Under the pieces are notes generated by a model. That model made no database searches. It had not been told where the DNA came from and saw nothing but the letters and a program-made list of their open reading frames with translations. This document shows positions 9,458 through 17,975 of a stretch of DNA of 64,000 nt, in pieces. The stretch is taken from positions 10,047,543-10,111,542 of the forward strand of contig OX457032.1 in assembly GCA_949752745.1 (NCBI GenBank), given 5' to 3'. The position numbers were made by a program, and so were the translations under genes. Within the stretch, counting starts at the first letter, position 1; every line of letters starts with the position of its first letter. The stretch comes from Protula sp. h YS-2021 (Eukaryota; Annelida; Polychaeta; Sabellida; Serpulidae).

Positions 9458-10023
9458 CCTTGTAGAAACAACCTATGTTGACGTTGTTGTATCTCTTTTG
9501 TAATACCTTCACGAGTTGTCTTTTTGCCAAAAACAGTTTTTGGAATATTAGCGTTTACAGTTTCCTGAATAAACTGCTTCCAACCATGTGGCGGTTCTCG
9601 TCGTTCTTTTCTTCTTGTAGAAACCAATGCTTCTTTCAACAAATCAATAATGTTGGAATTTGTAATGACAGTACCCGTTTTTAAAACAAGTTCATTTTTA
9701 TCTGTCCATCTCGTACCATATTTCTTAAGTTCTGCCAGAAGTTGTGTTAGTTTTACAGGATAAATAGGTTGAAAATGGTTTAGAAACTGTTTGGAATTTT
9801 CTGATTTTTCTGCTTTGGATGATGTAACAGACTTTTGTTGTGACTGAGTTGTTCGTAAATGACGTCCAAGAACTTGAGACATTTCTATTGCCTTTTCACG
9901 AGTTCGTTTCCCACGTAAAAGTTTATTCACTTTCGTTTTGATTTCACCATCTTTTTCCTTCTTTTCTAACAACATTTTATATTCATATTCAGGAATGAGG
10001 ACCATTTTCATAGTATGTTTCAT
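9442..10023 (-). CDS. Conserved Polinton protein of unknown function, 193 aa
   Basis: Intact. It starts with MVLIPEYEYKMLLEK after a short leader, has a charged coiled-coil-like first third, a Ser/Gln/Lys linker, and a C-terminal domain with ELVLKTGTVITNSNIIDLLKEAL and PPHGWKQFI. The same plan is common in Polintons beside the short basic gene and the ATPase. Function unknown; a structural or DNA-handling role is possible. Its ATG overlaps the previous stop as ATGA. Confidence 0.68.
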   Translation of the reverse strand: MKHTMKMVLIPEYEYKMLLEKKEKDGEIKTKVNKLLRGKRTREKAIEMSQVLGRHLRTTQSQQKSVTSSKAEKSENSKQFLNHFQPIYPVKLTQLLAELKKYGTRWTDKNELVLKTGTVITNSNIIDLLKEALVSTRRKERREPPHGWKQFIQETVNANIPKTVFGKKTTREGITKEIQQRQHRLFLQGWETF

Positions 10024-10349
10024 TTTACCAGCAACTGAGCTAACAAAGGTAATGCAAATTTAGCAATAGCTCCAATGAATCCTCCTTTCTGATTTTTCTT
10101 TTTTTTTCTTTTTTCTTCGAAGTGATATCTTCTTATCTGCCAGTGTGCGTAGGGTATGACGTTCACGCTTGAATTCCTTATACCTTTTTGAGCTTAAGGA
10201 TAAATGTGCTCGCAATATATTCAAACAAATTTCAAACAAGCTAGTTAATTCCTCCTTAGTAGCTTGTTGTAACAAGGATTTACGTCGTTTAGGCCCGCTG
10301 CGTGCGAGCAAGTGAAGGAAAGGTTGATTCGCTTGAATACGTTAGACAT
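10020..10349 (-). pseudogene. Conserved short basic Polinton protein with hydrophobic tail, frameshifted
   Basis: The ATG at 10349 overlaps the ATPase stop by 8 bp. The core (from about 10311) reads KRRKSLLQQATKEELTSLFE and then TLRTLADKKISLRRKKKK, a block typical of Polintons. A run of A/AAG codons at about 10085-10118 has slipped, and the Gly-rich hydrophobic tail GGFIGAIAKFALPLLAQLL is in another frame ending at 10020. A second frame change lies near 10310. The family usually has this basic body plus a membrane-like tail. Function unknown. Homopolymer slippage could be mutation or sequencing error. Confidence 0.68.
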
Positions 10350-10968
10350 CTTGGCTGCGAATGGTCAAGTGACTTGGTTCTTGTTCATACGCTACTTTAT
10401 CAACATATACGTAATGTGTATCTTTTGGTAAAATGCCTGTACGAATACGTAGTTGATCATTCGTCTTCGGCTTCAAATCAATGAATAAATAGCCATGATT
10501 TATTTGCTCGTAGCATCTTGATAGGCTTCTATGAGAAATTGAGATTTTCCAGGATACATTTGTCGCGCTAATGTACTTATTTGTTGACTGTCTCTAGGAT
10601 TTTTAAACAGAATGATGTAATGTGTATTCAAACTAATGCACAATAAAAACAATGCTTAGATTTTGATGACTGCTGCCAACACTAAAGAGACGTGTCATAC
10701 GCTCATCACTATGACATTTGGTCATTAAGTCATCAATGATGAGTAAGTTTGGTTTTTTCGGGTTAAAACGCTCTTCAATGTCATCTGGAATGCCTTGGTA
10801 AAATTCCACACCCTTCATTCCCTTGTATAAAGGATGATCTGCTGCATAGAGCCATAAAATGGTTTTTGGAGAGGGTTTAATTAACTTTTGTTCTGGAATT
10901 TCTCTAACTAGAGACGTTTTACCAGTACCTGTAGATCCAGAGACCAAACATGTGAATGGATGCTTCAT
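10342..10968 (-). pseudogene. Genome-packaging ATPase (A32/FtsK-like), broken
   Basis: Starts MKHPFTCLVSGSTGTGKTSL with the Walker A loop GSTGTGKTS, then the Walker B NLLIIDDLM. After FIVH the frame stops near 10633. Family-typical sequence ISLNTHYIILFKNPRD resumes at once in another frame, implying a short deletion of the segment between, followed by ARQMYPGKS. A second frame change near 10497 precedes LFIDLKPKTNDQLRIRTG and the stop at 10344-10342. DNA-translocating ATPases of this group fill the capsid. The ATG overlaps the integrase stop as ATGA. Confidence 0.87.
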
Positions 10969-12065
10969 TTTCGAATATCAGTTTCTTTCACCCAACTGTT
11001 AAACTTCTTTGGGCAACCTAACCACTTCACAAATAATTCCTTAACACCTCGTCTTCTTCGTGTTTTCAAAACCTTTTTAATTCTGTAGACAGATTCAATA
11101 TCGTTTGTTACTTTCTGCAGTTCTTCTTCATAGAAATGTCCATCAATATCCTCGTCTAAGAAGTCTTTCACACGATATAAGTGTATTCCTTGCTTCTTAC
11201 AACGATGTGTGATAATGAAGACTTCTTGCGTCCACTTTATATGATAATCCAGTTGAAATACATATTTCATGTGGGAAATGCGAACCTGATCACCAATTTT
11301 AAATTTGTAGGGTTCTTTCTTCTTTGGTTTCAATTTCAATTTTTCTACATACATATACTTCCATACTTTCGATTCGATTTCTTTACGAATAACTGCTGGA
11401 GCATACTTATTAGGGAGGGAGCCATGCGGTCTATGGTTGTAATTATACACTAAGTCTGGAAGGATGTCCATATAGCGAAAAGTTTGATTATGTAGGAAAT
11501 ATCGATACATCATTCCCTTTAGAGTACGAATGACTCTCTCAGCAAAGTTGGCTTTGGTTTCATTCTTTGTTGTATAGGCATGTATTACCTCCTTCTTCAA
11601 AAATGCTTTTACCCATCTGTTTTTAAATTCAGTTCCTTTATCTGACCTTAGAGTTCGTGGTCTTCGTTGTGTTTCATGAAAAATCTTTTGAAAGGCTTCT
11701 ATGACACTGGTATGTGATTTATTAGGTATTGGTTGCACCCATAAATATTTGGAAAACACATCAATGACAACCAATAAAAAGTGGGTGTCATCATTATAGG
11801 GAGCTATGTTTCCCATGTCAGCTAAATCAATATCCCACATGTCATCAATTCCACGTGTAATGACACGTTGCCTTTTAAACCTGTATTTTACAGGTTGTAG
11901 TAAACTGAAGGCATCTTGATCCTGCAACCACTTCTTCACTTGCGAATAAGTGACTGGTTGATCATGTTTTTTTAATATGTGATAAAGTTTGTAAGGGCCA
12001 GCAAATGCCCCAGGTTGACCAGGTTTAAAGTAAATATTGGTTAAGCAGTCTTTCCACGTCGACAT
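10965..12065 (-). CDS. INT: Retrovirus-type DDE integrase with chromodomain, intact
   Basis: 366 residues open throughout. The catalytic core has D80 (in DIDLADM), D142 (in SDKGTEFKN) and E176 (in NFAERVIRTLK), a D,D34E arrangement. The N-terminal region (TNIYFKPGQPGAF) is the usual Polinton lead-in. The C-terminal part has a basic SH3-like section and a chromodomain at about 326-364 (YRIKKVL ... LFVKWLGC ... SWVKETD), which can direct insertion to modified chromatin. It catalyses insertion with 6-bp target duplications. A TATAAAAA on this strand lies about 70 bp upstream. Being intact while particle genes are broken, it might still act in trans. Confidence 0.95.
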   Translation of the reverse strand: MSTWKDCLTNIYFKPGQPGAFAGPYKLYHILKKHDQPVTYSQVKKWLQDQDAFSLLQPVKYRFKRQRVITRGIDDMWDIDLADMGNIAPYNDDTHFLLVVIDVFSKYLWVQPIPNKSHTSVIEAFQKIFHETQRRPRTLRSDKGTEFKNRWVKAFLKKEVIHAYTTKNETKANFAERVIRTLKGMMYRYFLHNQTFRYMDILPDLVYNYNHRPHGSLPNKYAPAVIRKEIESKVWKYMYVEKLKLKPKKKEPYKFKIGDQVRISHMKYVFQLDYHIKWTQEVFIITHRCKKQGIHLYRVKDFLDEDIDGHFYEEELQKVTNDIESVYRIKKVLKTRRRRGVKELFVKWLGCPKKFNSWVKETDIRK

Positions 12066-12132
12066 GTTAACACTAAATGATTAACACTTGTCAACATATC
12101 TTTTTATTTTGTCTTACAACTCAATCAACATG

Positions 12133-12140
12133 TTTTTATA
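12133..12140 (-). promoter_or_regulatory. TATA-like box upstream of integrase
   Basis: TATAAAAA on the minus strand, about 68 bp before the integrase ATG. Candidate promoter for the packed leftward cluster. Confidence 0.4.
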
Positions 12141-12198
12141 ACTCAATAAACATATCTTACAGATCAAGTATTGATACAATGGTGTGAATAATTGGAGT

Positions 12199-12489
12199 CT
12201 ATTGATCTTCAATGAATATTAACCAACTACTTAATTCATCTAATGTGATAGCATCTACACCATATTTTTCACAACGTTGATTTGCATTATCTAACACTTT
12301 ATCTAAATGAATATAATATTTAGCTTCATTCCAGTATGTACAGACACATGCAGAATGACAAGTATGTTCTGAACACTCTTCATTTTGACAAGCAGGACAT
12401 ACTAAACATGCAAACTTTTCTACAGCTAATAACATTTCTTCACAATATGTTTTTTGCACAATATATTGTCTCAATGTAATGTCTGCCAT
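12199..12489 (-). CDS. Small Cys-rich protein, 96 aa
   Basis: From the ATG at 12489. The middle holds CLVCPACQNEECSEHTCHSACVC, nine cysteines and two histidines within about 25 residues, probably zinc-binding; the flanks are helical and acidic. The start shares one base with the previous gene's stop (TAATG). No family recognised. Confidence 0.55.
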   Translation of the reverse strand: MADITLRQYIVQKTYCEEMLLAVEKFACLVCPACQNEECSEHTCHSACVCTYWNEAKYYIHLDKVLDNANQRCEKYGVDAITLDELSSWLIFIEDQ

Positions 12490-12734
12490 TATACTGCAGT
12501 GTAGATTAACCACCCCCTCACTTCATCAAACAGTCTTGGATCAAATCGAGCAAAGTGATATGCTGCTTCCACATCAAACTCCTCAGCTCCGTAAATGTTT
12601 GAAAGCAAACACTCTTTGATGAAATCCTCGCATAATTTTGGTACGTTCAGCGTGGAATGAGCAAGCTCCCAATAGATGTCAAAGTGTTCCAGTTGTTGTT
12701 GAATAGATTCAAAACGCGCCAGTTCACTTATCAT
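12489..12734 (-). CDS. Small acidic protein of unknown function, 81 aa
   Basis: First ATG in the frame is at 12734 (MISELARF). Aromatic and acidic residues are spread through a predicted helical protein (HFDIYWELAHS, AAYHFARFDPRLF). It ends one base into the next ATG. No family recognised and no clear promoter; intergenic DNA at 12735-12840 shows nothing obvious. Confidence 0.45.
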   Translation of the reverse strand: MISELARFESIQQQLEHFDIYWELAHSTLNVPKLCEDFIKECLLSNIYGAEEFDVEAAYHFARFDPRLFDEVRGWLIYTAV

Positions 12735-12840
12735 GTAGTCCACATATCCTTGAAAAACGTTTCTACATCCATCTTTGTTTCACATATCCATATGACACGT
12801 CTGCAAACTTTGACGGCTGGCAAGCAAATGACTTGTAGTC

Positions 12841-13473
12841 TTACTCGACAGATACTGTTAGTGAGCCGCACTTGTTGCAGAAGTTGTCAGGTTCACACAA
12901 CTTGCAATTGTTCTTATGGCAGTGACAACCATAATCCTCAGCATATCCGTAAGCACCACAATATTCACAGGTAAGTCCAAGTTGATTTTGCACGTTCATA
13001 TTCTCCAATCGAACTTCAGCCAGTCTGTTCTTGGATAGCTTTGACACTTTCATTCGCTTATCCTTTTGCAGCTTGATGGGAGTTTTCTTCCCATGACATT
13101 CCGTACATGGCTCAGGTTTGGCGAATAAGACTGAGTTGATGTTCTCCATTTCCTGAAGCAATGTCTCCCATTCACCATCATTCATGTTGATGTAACGCGT
13201 ATATTCTTTCCCTTCAGACAGTGATGTTTGCACAAAACTCACATAGCGCATATCCAAGTATGAAATGACTTCAAGCCACTTCGTTTGCGTTAAGTACAGT
13301 TTGGGGCCAATGTTGCGTAAATTTTTCAATCTCTCACACACAATCTGCCACAAGGATGGTGATAAAGCAAGCCATCTCTCTCCACGTTTGATTCGAAGAA
13401 ATGGTCCAAATTGTCCATGCTCTACAGTAATGGTTAAGTTTGCACTAATTTTAAAGCTGCTTGTCTTCACCAT
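12841..13473 (-). CDS. PC4-like tandem-domain protein with Cys-rich tail (copy E)
   Basis: Intact 210 residues. It contains two units resembling the PC4-like genes at 4.7-6.1 kb: PFLRIKRGERWLALSPSLW near residue 30, and YVSFVQ with YINMNDGEWETLLQEM near residue 90. The C-terminal 90 residues are Cys-rich (CTECHGKK, CEYCGAYG, CHCHKNNCKLC, CNKC), probably zinc-binding. A TATAAAAG on this strand lies 40 bp before the ATG. Single-stranded nucleic acid binding is inferred from the fold-like pattern only. Confidence 0.6.
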   Translation of the reverse strand: MVKTSSFKISANLTITVEHGQFGPFLRIKRGERWLALSPSLWQIVCERLKNLRNIGPKLYLTQTKWLEVISYLDMRYVSFVQTSLSEGKEYTRYINMNDGEWETLLQEMENINSVLFAKPEPCTECHGKKTPIKLQKDKRMKVSKLSKNRLAEVRLENMNVQNQLGLTCEYCGAYGYAEDYGCHCHKNNCKLCEPDNFCNKCGSLTVSVE

Positions 13474-13512
13474 GGCTGTGCATTGAATGATGACTGCACT
13501 GACACCTCACTC

Positions 13513-13520
13513 CTTTTATA
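13513..13520 (-). promoter_or_regulatory. TATA box of the PC4-like/Cys-rich gene
   Basis: TATAAAAG on the minus strand, 40 bp before the ATG at 13473. The same motif and spacing precede the next upstream gene, which supports both. Confidence 0.55.
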
Positions 13521-13526
13521 TGGACA

Positions 13527-14633
13527 TTACATGTATGTTTTCATGAGATGTTTGCAAAATCGCGGAGTGATCTCGTTGAAACCATCCAAAAAGGCTGTTG
13601 GCAAACCGTCTGTTAGAGATTGTCTCATGACAATCACTAAAAAGTCTCCTCGTTTGCGACTCCCAATTATCCATTGAAACAGCATTGGTATGGTGAATTT
13701 TTCATAGAGGTAGGCCATCATATCATGCACCTTAATACGTTCTTCAAGGTACTTGAAGCCATGTAACATGACCTTTGCACATTTGGAATCGCGATACTCA
13801 TCAACACACTTTGGTGCCGGAAGACATAAAGTCTTAAAAATTTCCTCATGAAGACTTCTAATAAGTTGAACGAAACGTCGGGTCATGGCTTCGGAGAACT
13901 GTGGCTCTGACGCGGGAAGATGCTCTATGTTTCCTTCTAGCATGTAGATAAGCTGAATGACAGTGTTCACTTCTTCCGTTAGGTACATGTATGTGTGTTG
14001 ATCGAAAAAGCCTTCTTCACATAAACGCCATAAAATGTTGCAATCTTTCAGAGGAATCACTGCTCGAAAGTTTCGTTTCAACAGCGTGGCGTCTTCCTTA
14101 GTAACAGGAATAGTTTTGCTCAATTCAAATTTAGAATTGAGCTGCTTGTCATCGTCGTCGCCGTCGTCATCGTCGTCGTTGTCGTCATCGCTGCCGTTGT
14201 TGCCATCGCTGTCGTTGTCGTCATCGTCGTCATCGTCGTCGTTGTTGTCATCGTTGTCGTAATCGTTTGACATGACCACTTCTTCCTCAAGATGCTCTAG
14301 ATGCGCCTTTAACTTTGTACTAAGTGGCTTGGCGCTACCATTTACAAGCGCATTTGCAACCCAGAACGGGTAGTCAGATCACTCAGGATCTGACATTGCT
14401 TGCTGTACTGGCGGAGCACCTAACGCTTCCTCAGGCTTTCTTTGCTGTACTGTAGACACGTCTGACGGAGTCCCTAATGCTTCCTCCAAGGCTTTTTCAG
14501 CTTCTGCCAGTGTACTTAGGAAGATAGCAGTCTCCTCTGTAGTTAAAACTGCATCTGTAAAAGCCATTGTTTCGTTGTTGAACGAGCTATCTTGCATATC
14601 GCTAGTTAAAGGTGCTTTCAGAGACGTTTCCAT
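13527..14633 (-). pseudogene. Asp-rich protein of unknown function, one in-frame TGA
   Basis: ATG at 14633 (METSLKAP), 42 bp after a TATAAAAG box. The frame runs 369 codons with one stop, TGA at 14381-14379; the coding-like frame continues directly after it (DYPFWVANALVNG). The first part has two repeats of an EEALGxP...VQQ unit. The middle is an Asp/Asn run of about 40 residues (14119-14270) coded by GAC/GAT/AAC triplets. The C-terminal 200 residues look like a folded helical domain (FFDQHTYMYLTEEV, LFQWIIGSRKRGDF). A shorter protein from the ATG at 14273 is possible. Not recognised. Confidence 0.5.
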
Positions 14634-14674
14634 GATGTCTTTGTGATAATTGTCATGGCATTCAAGAACACACG

Positions 14675-14682
14675 CTTTTATA
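14675..14682 (-). promoter_or_regulatory. TATA box of the Asp-rich gene
   Basis: TATAAAAG on the minus strand, about 42 bp before the ATG at 14633. An open frame from 14690 covers this box, which argues for the later start. Confidence 0.5.
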
Positions 14683-14711
14683 CTTCTCATTCGTGAGCCA
14701 GAACCTCGTTT

Positions 14712-15262
14712 TGGGGGGGGGGGGGGTCAAAATGGTACTCTTGTATGAAACGTGTAAATATGCAAAAATCGCAAATTCGACCCCGGGGGGGGGGGGGGTG
14801 GTCGACCCAAAAAACCAAAAATGTTTAGAATTGTCTGAAACGGATAAATATGCAAAAATCGCAACTTCAACCCCGAGGGTGGGGGGTGGTCGACGCAAAA
14901 AACAAAAATGTTTAGAATTGTCTGAAACGGATAAATATGTAAAAATCGCAGCTTAGACCCCAGGAGGGGGGGGGGGGGGGGACATGGGTCGACCCAAAAA
15001 ACCAAAAATGTTTAGAATTGTCTGAAACGGATAAATATGCAAAAATCGCAACTTCGACCCCAGGAGGGGGGAAGGGGAGGGTGGTCGACCAAAAAAACCA
15101 AAAATGTTTAGCATTGTCTGAAACGGATAAATATACAAAATTCGCAACTTCGAACCGGGGGGGGGGGGGGGTCGGTTGAGGTTTGACCCACCCATGATAA
15201 CATGTATACCATGGTTCATTTGGCGAGATTTTGTGAAATTTTGCTCTCCTGGGGGGGGGGGG
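14712..15262. repeat. G-tract tandem repeats, about 90-100 bp unit
   Basis: Four clear copies of ATGTTTAGAATTGTCTGAAA start at 14821, 14908, 15008 and 15104 (one base differs in the last), with diverged copies on both sides. Between copies lie runs of 6 to 14 G, often followed by GTCGAC. The complementary strand gives long Pro-rich frames that are artefacts. The G-runs could form quadruplexes. Confidence 0.8.
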
Positions 15263-15336
15263 TCGACTTACTCTGTACCTGCTACTTGCTGCCTCTCTCT
15301 CCCTGTGAGAAAGTCTCACGGTTTGCCTCTTACTTT

Positions 15337-15450
15337 AATTGTTTCTCACGCTGTGAGCTCTTTCATCTCCTGATTTTTGCCACCTCCTAGTGGAATTGTT
15401 TCTCACGCTGTGAGCTCTGTTATCTCTTGATTTTTACCACCTGTCCTGTG
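15337..15450. repeat. 57-bp direct repeat with small hairpins
   Basis: AATTGTTTCTCACGCTGTGAGCTC starts at 15337 and again at 15394. The core CTCACGCTGTGAG is an inverted repeat. A related GTGAGAAAGTCTCAC lies at 15305-15319. Located just inside the right inverted repeat. Confidence 0.65.
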
Positions 15451-15528
15451 GCAAACCGATTTTGCATGTGATCAAATTGTTGTGTGTAACTTATGCTCAC
15501 TTGGCGTGCTGACTTGATAGAATGATGC

Positions 15529-15718
15529 TCGCCTAGGAGAGGGGGTAGGTCCTCACTAGGGTTACCATGACTATCATGGCTACGTTGCCATGACTATAAC
15601 AGATTATCATGGCTACGCTTCGTTACCATGACTATGTTACTTCGTTACCATGACTACACCTATGAAGTCACTTCCGGTCCAGACAGAATGACGTCACTTC
15701 CTGCAGTGGAACCCTACT
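15529..15718 (-). repeat. Right terminal inverted repeat
   Basis: Inverted match to 91-292, ending ACCCTACT at 15718. It shares the repeated CATGGTAACGAAG-like units and one TGACGTCA (15689-15696). Confidence 0.93.
15689..15696. promoter_or_regulatory. CRE/ATF-type palindrome in the right inverted repeat
   Basis: TGACGTCA, the counterpart of the site at 125-132, so it is conserved in both ends. Confidence 0.45.
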
Positions 15719-15724
15719 ATGGCT
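15719..15724. repeat. Target site duplication of the Polinton, right copy
   Basis: ATGGCT, identical to 85-90. Confidence 0.93.
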
Positions 15725-16790
15725 ACTTTCCTGAATCTTATATGAGTACAAAAATTACACCAATATTGAAAGACAGATTTAACCAGTTCATTCAACTAAA
15801 GACCGATTGCAATTACCTCCACATTACCAAAAATTATGGAAAATTGTTTGTTTTCCAAAATTCAAGATTAAATTGCTACTAAAGCAAATCAGTTCGGGTT
15901 TAAAAACAACACGGGACGGATATGTGTAATCTTTTATTAAAAGAAGTAATAAGGCATTATAATAGTATGGGGTCAAGCATATTTGTGTGTTATTTAGATG
16001 CAAGCAAAGCATTCGATAGAGTAAATCACCGAAAATTGTTTGATATCTTATTGAAAAATGATGTACCATTATATATTGTGCGTCTATTAGCACACTGGTG
16101 TCAAAAGCAAAGTCTATCTATAAGATCGGGTCAAACTGTCTCATCATAATTCACTGTTACCAATGGAGTCAGACAAGGTCGTGTTTATCACCGTTTCTTT
16201 TAAATATATATGTAAATGACATCAGTAGGAAATTGAATAATGTAAAAATTGGTTGCTTTTTAGGAATTCAATTGATAAATCACATATTTTATGCAGATGA
16301 TTTAGTAATCTTAGCACCATCTCTTAAGGGCTTACAAAAGTTAATTAATGTGTGTTACGATCGTGGTATTAATTTAGACATATGTTTCAATGAAACAGAA
16401 ACAAAATGTGTCATATTTAGAAGTACAAAGGATAAAGACATCGAATACGAAAATATAACTTTAGGACATAAAAAATAATCTATTGTAACATGCAAAAGTA
16501 CCTAGGCCATATTTTTTTGCGATGATCTTAGTGATGATGAGGATATTAAGCGACAAACTAGAGCTATATACTATAGGGGTAATGCAATAATCAATAAATT
16601 TAATAATTGTTCAGAAGATGTAAAAGTTATCTTGCTCAAAAGATATATCAGTAACTCTTATACTTCCCAGTTGTGGTCGTGTTATAATAAAGAGACTATG
16701 TATCAGTTCAAAATTGCTTATAATAATTTTTTTCGTGTTTTTTTCAATTTACATAGAAGATAAATCATTCGAAATGGAATTACGTAATAT
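15725..16790 (+). pseudogene. LINE reverse transcriptase, 3' half after the Polinton
   Basis: Continues the frame broken at 90. Seen in order: YFPESYMSTKITPILKD, VCYLDASKAFDRVNH (RT motif with catalytic Asp), GVRQG/LSPFLLNIYVNDIS, YADD at 16290-16301, then in other frames KYLGH and a C-terminal region with CSEDVKVILLKRYIS and AYNNFFRVFF. Frameshifts and stops separate these blocks, so the element is dead. Non-LTR retrotransposon; clade not assigned. No 3' tail is obvious; 16790-17090 shows nothing recognisable. Confidence 0.82.
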
Positions 16791-17089
16791 TAGGCAATAT
16801 GACGAAGTTATGGAAATATATATTACAAGTTTGTCCAAGGACAAAGTCCCAGCTTACGAAACGAAATAAGACCCATTCCAGCGTGCATGAGCGAAGGAAT
16901 TTCCCTGAAATATCAAGCTTCAAAAGATGAGACGGCAAAGAGCTAGCTCAATAATTAATTTAGCACCGGACCAGAACATAGACCGATAAATGCATACAAA
17001 GATTTCTTTCCCAGAAAAATGGGGAACAGATTTTTTGTATATCTGGTAGACTGGATAGTTTGCCATAGATACCTTCAAACAACGCTCGC

Positions 17090-17975
17090 ATTTCGGACCA
17101 GTGCGCATATTTATGTAACTTGCCTCAATGCGCGGTTCTAATTCAGACAAGTGCGCATGTTTATTTAATTTGCGTTGATCCGCGGCTCTCATTTTGGAAC
17201 AGTGCACATGTTTATTTAACTTAATAAAGATTAATGCGCGGTTCTTATTCCAGACCAATGCGCATGTTTATATTACTTTCGTTCTTATTTTGGACAAGTG
17301 CACAAGTTTCCTTAGGTTGTCTTGATGCGCGGTTCGCATTTCGGAAGAGTTTGCATGTTTATCTAACTTGCACGGTGCTTATTTTGGACGTGTGTATATG
17401 TTTATTTAACTTGCGTTGGTGCGCGGTTTGCATTTTGGACCAGTGCGCATGTTTATTCAACTTGCGTTGATGAGCAGTTCGAATTTCGGGCCATTGCGCA
17501 TATTTATTTAACTTGCGTTGACGCGCGGTTCGTATATCGGACCAGTGCGCACGTTTATTGAACTTGCATTGATGCGCGGTTCTTATTCTGGACCAGTAAA
17601 AATGTTTGTTTAACTTGCGTTGGCGCGTGGTTCACATTTCGAACCACTCCACACGTTTATTTAAGTGGCGTTGATGCGCGGTTCGAATTTCGGACCAGTG
17701 CGCATGTTTATTTAACTTGTGTTGATGTGCGGTTGGCATTTCGGATCAGTGTGCATGTTTATTTACTTGTGTTGATGTGCGGTTCTTATTTCGGATCAGT
17801 GCGCATGTTTATTTACATTGTGTTGATGTGCGGTTCTTTTTTCGGACCAGTGCGCATGTTTATTTAACTTGCGTTGATGTGCGGTTTGCATTTCGGATCA
17901 GTGCGCATGTTTATTTACCTTGCGTTGATGTGCGGTTCTTATTTCGGATCAATGCGCATGTTTATTTACTTGTGT
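17090..17975. repeat. Minisatellite, ~51-bp unit, about 17 copies
   Basis: Degenerate tandem copies built on GTGCGCATGTTTATTTAAC, TTGCGTTGATGCGCGGTTC, then a short TTCGGACCA end. Copies are most alike at the right end (17690-17975) and more diverged to the left. No coding sense; open frames through it reflect the period. Confidence 0.88.

Larger units (their letters stand above)
91..15718 (+). mobile_element. Polinton/Maverick DNA transposon, complete ends, defective genes
   Basis: The ends are AGTAGGGT at 91-98 and ACCCTACT at 15711-15718, inside inverted repeats of about 0.2 kb and flanked by ATGGCT on both sides. Inside lie all the signature genes: protein-primed family B polymerase, retrovirus-type integrase, packaging ATPase, adenovirus-type protease, double jelly-roll major capsid and penton-like minor capsid proteins. 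A length of 15.6 kb is usual for the group. Polymerase and accessory genes run rightward to about 6.15 kb and everything else runs leftward from 14.7 kb. Several core genes carry frameshifts or stops, so the copy is probably inactive for particle formation, although integrase is open throughout. Confidence 0.96.

Noticed and set aside
14693..15390. Pro- or Gly-rich open frames on both strands near the right end of the Polinton
   Set aside because: They are translations of G-runs in a tandem repeat.
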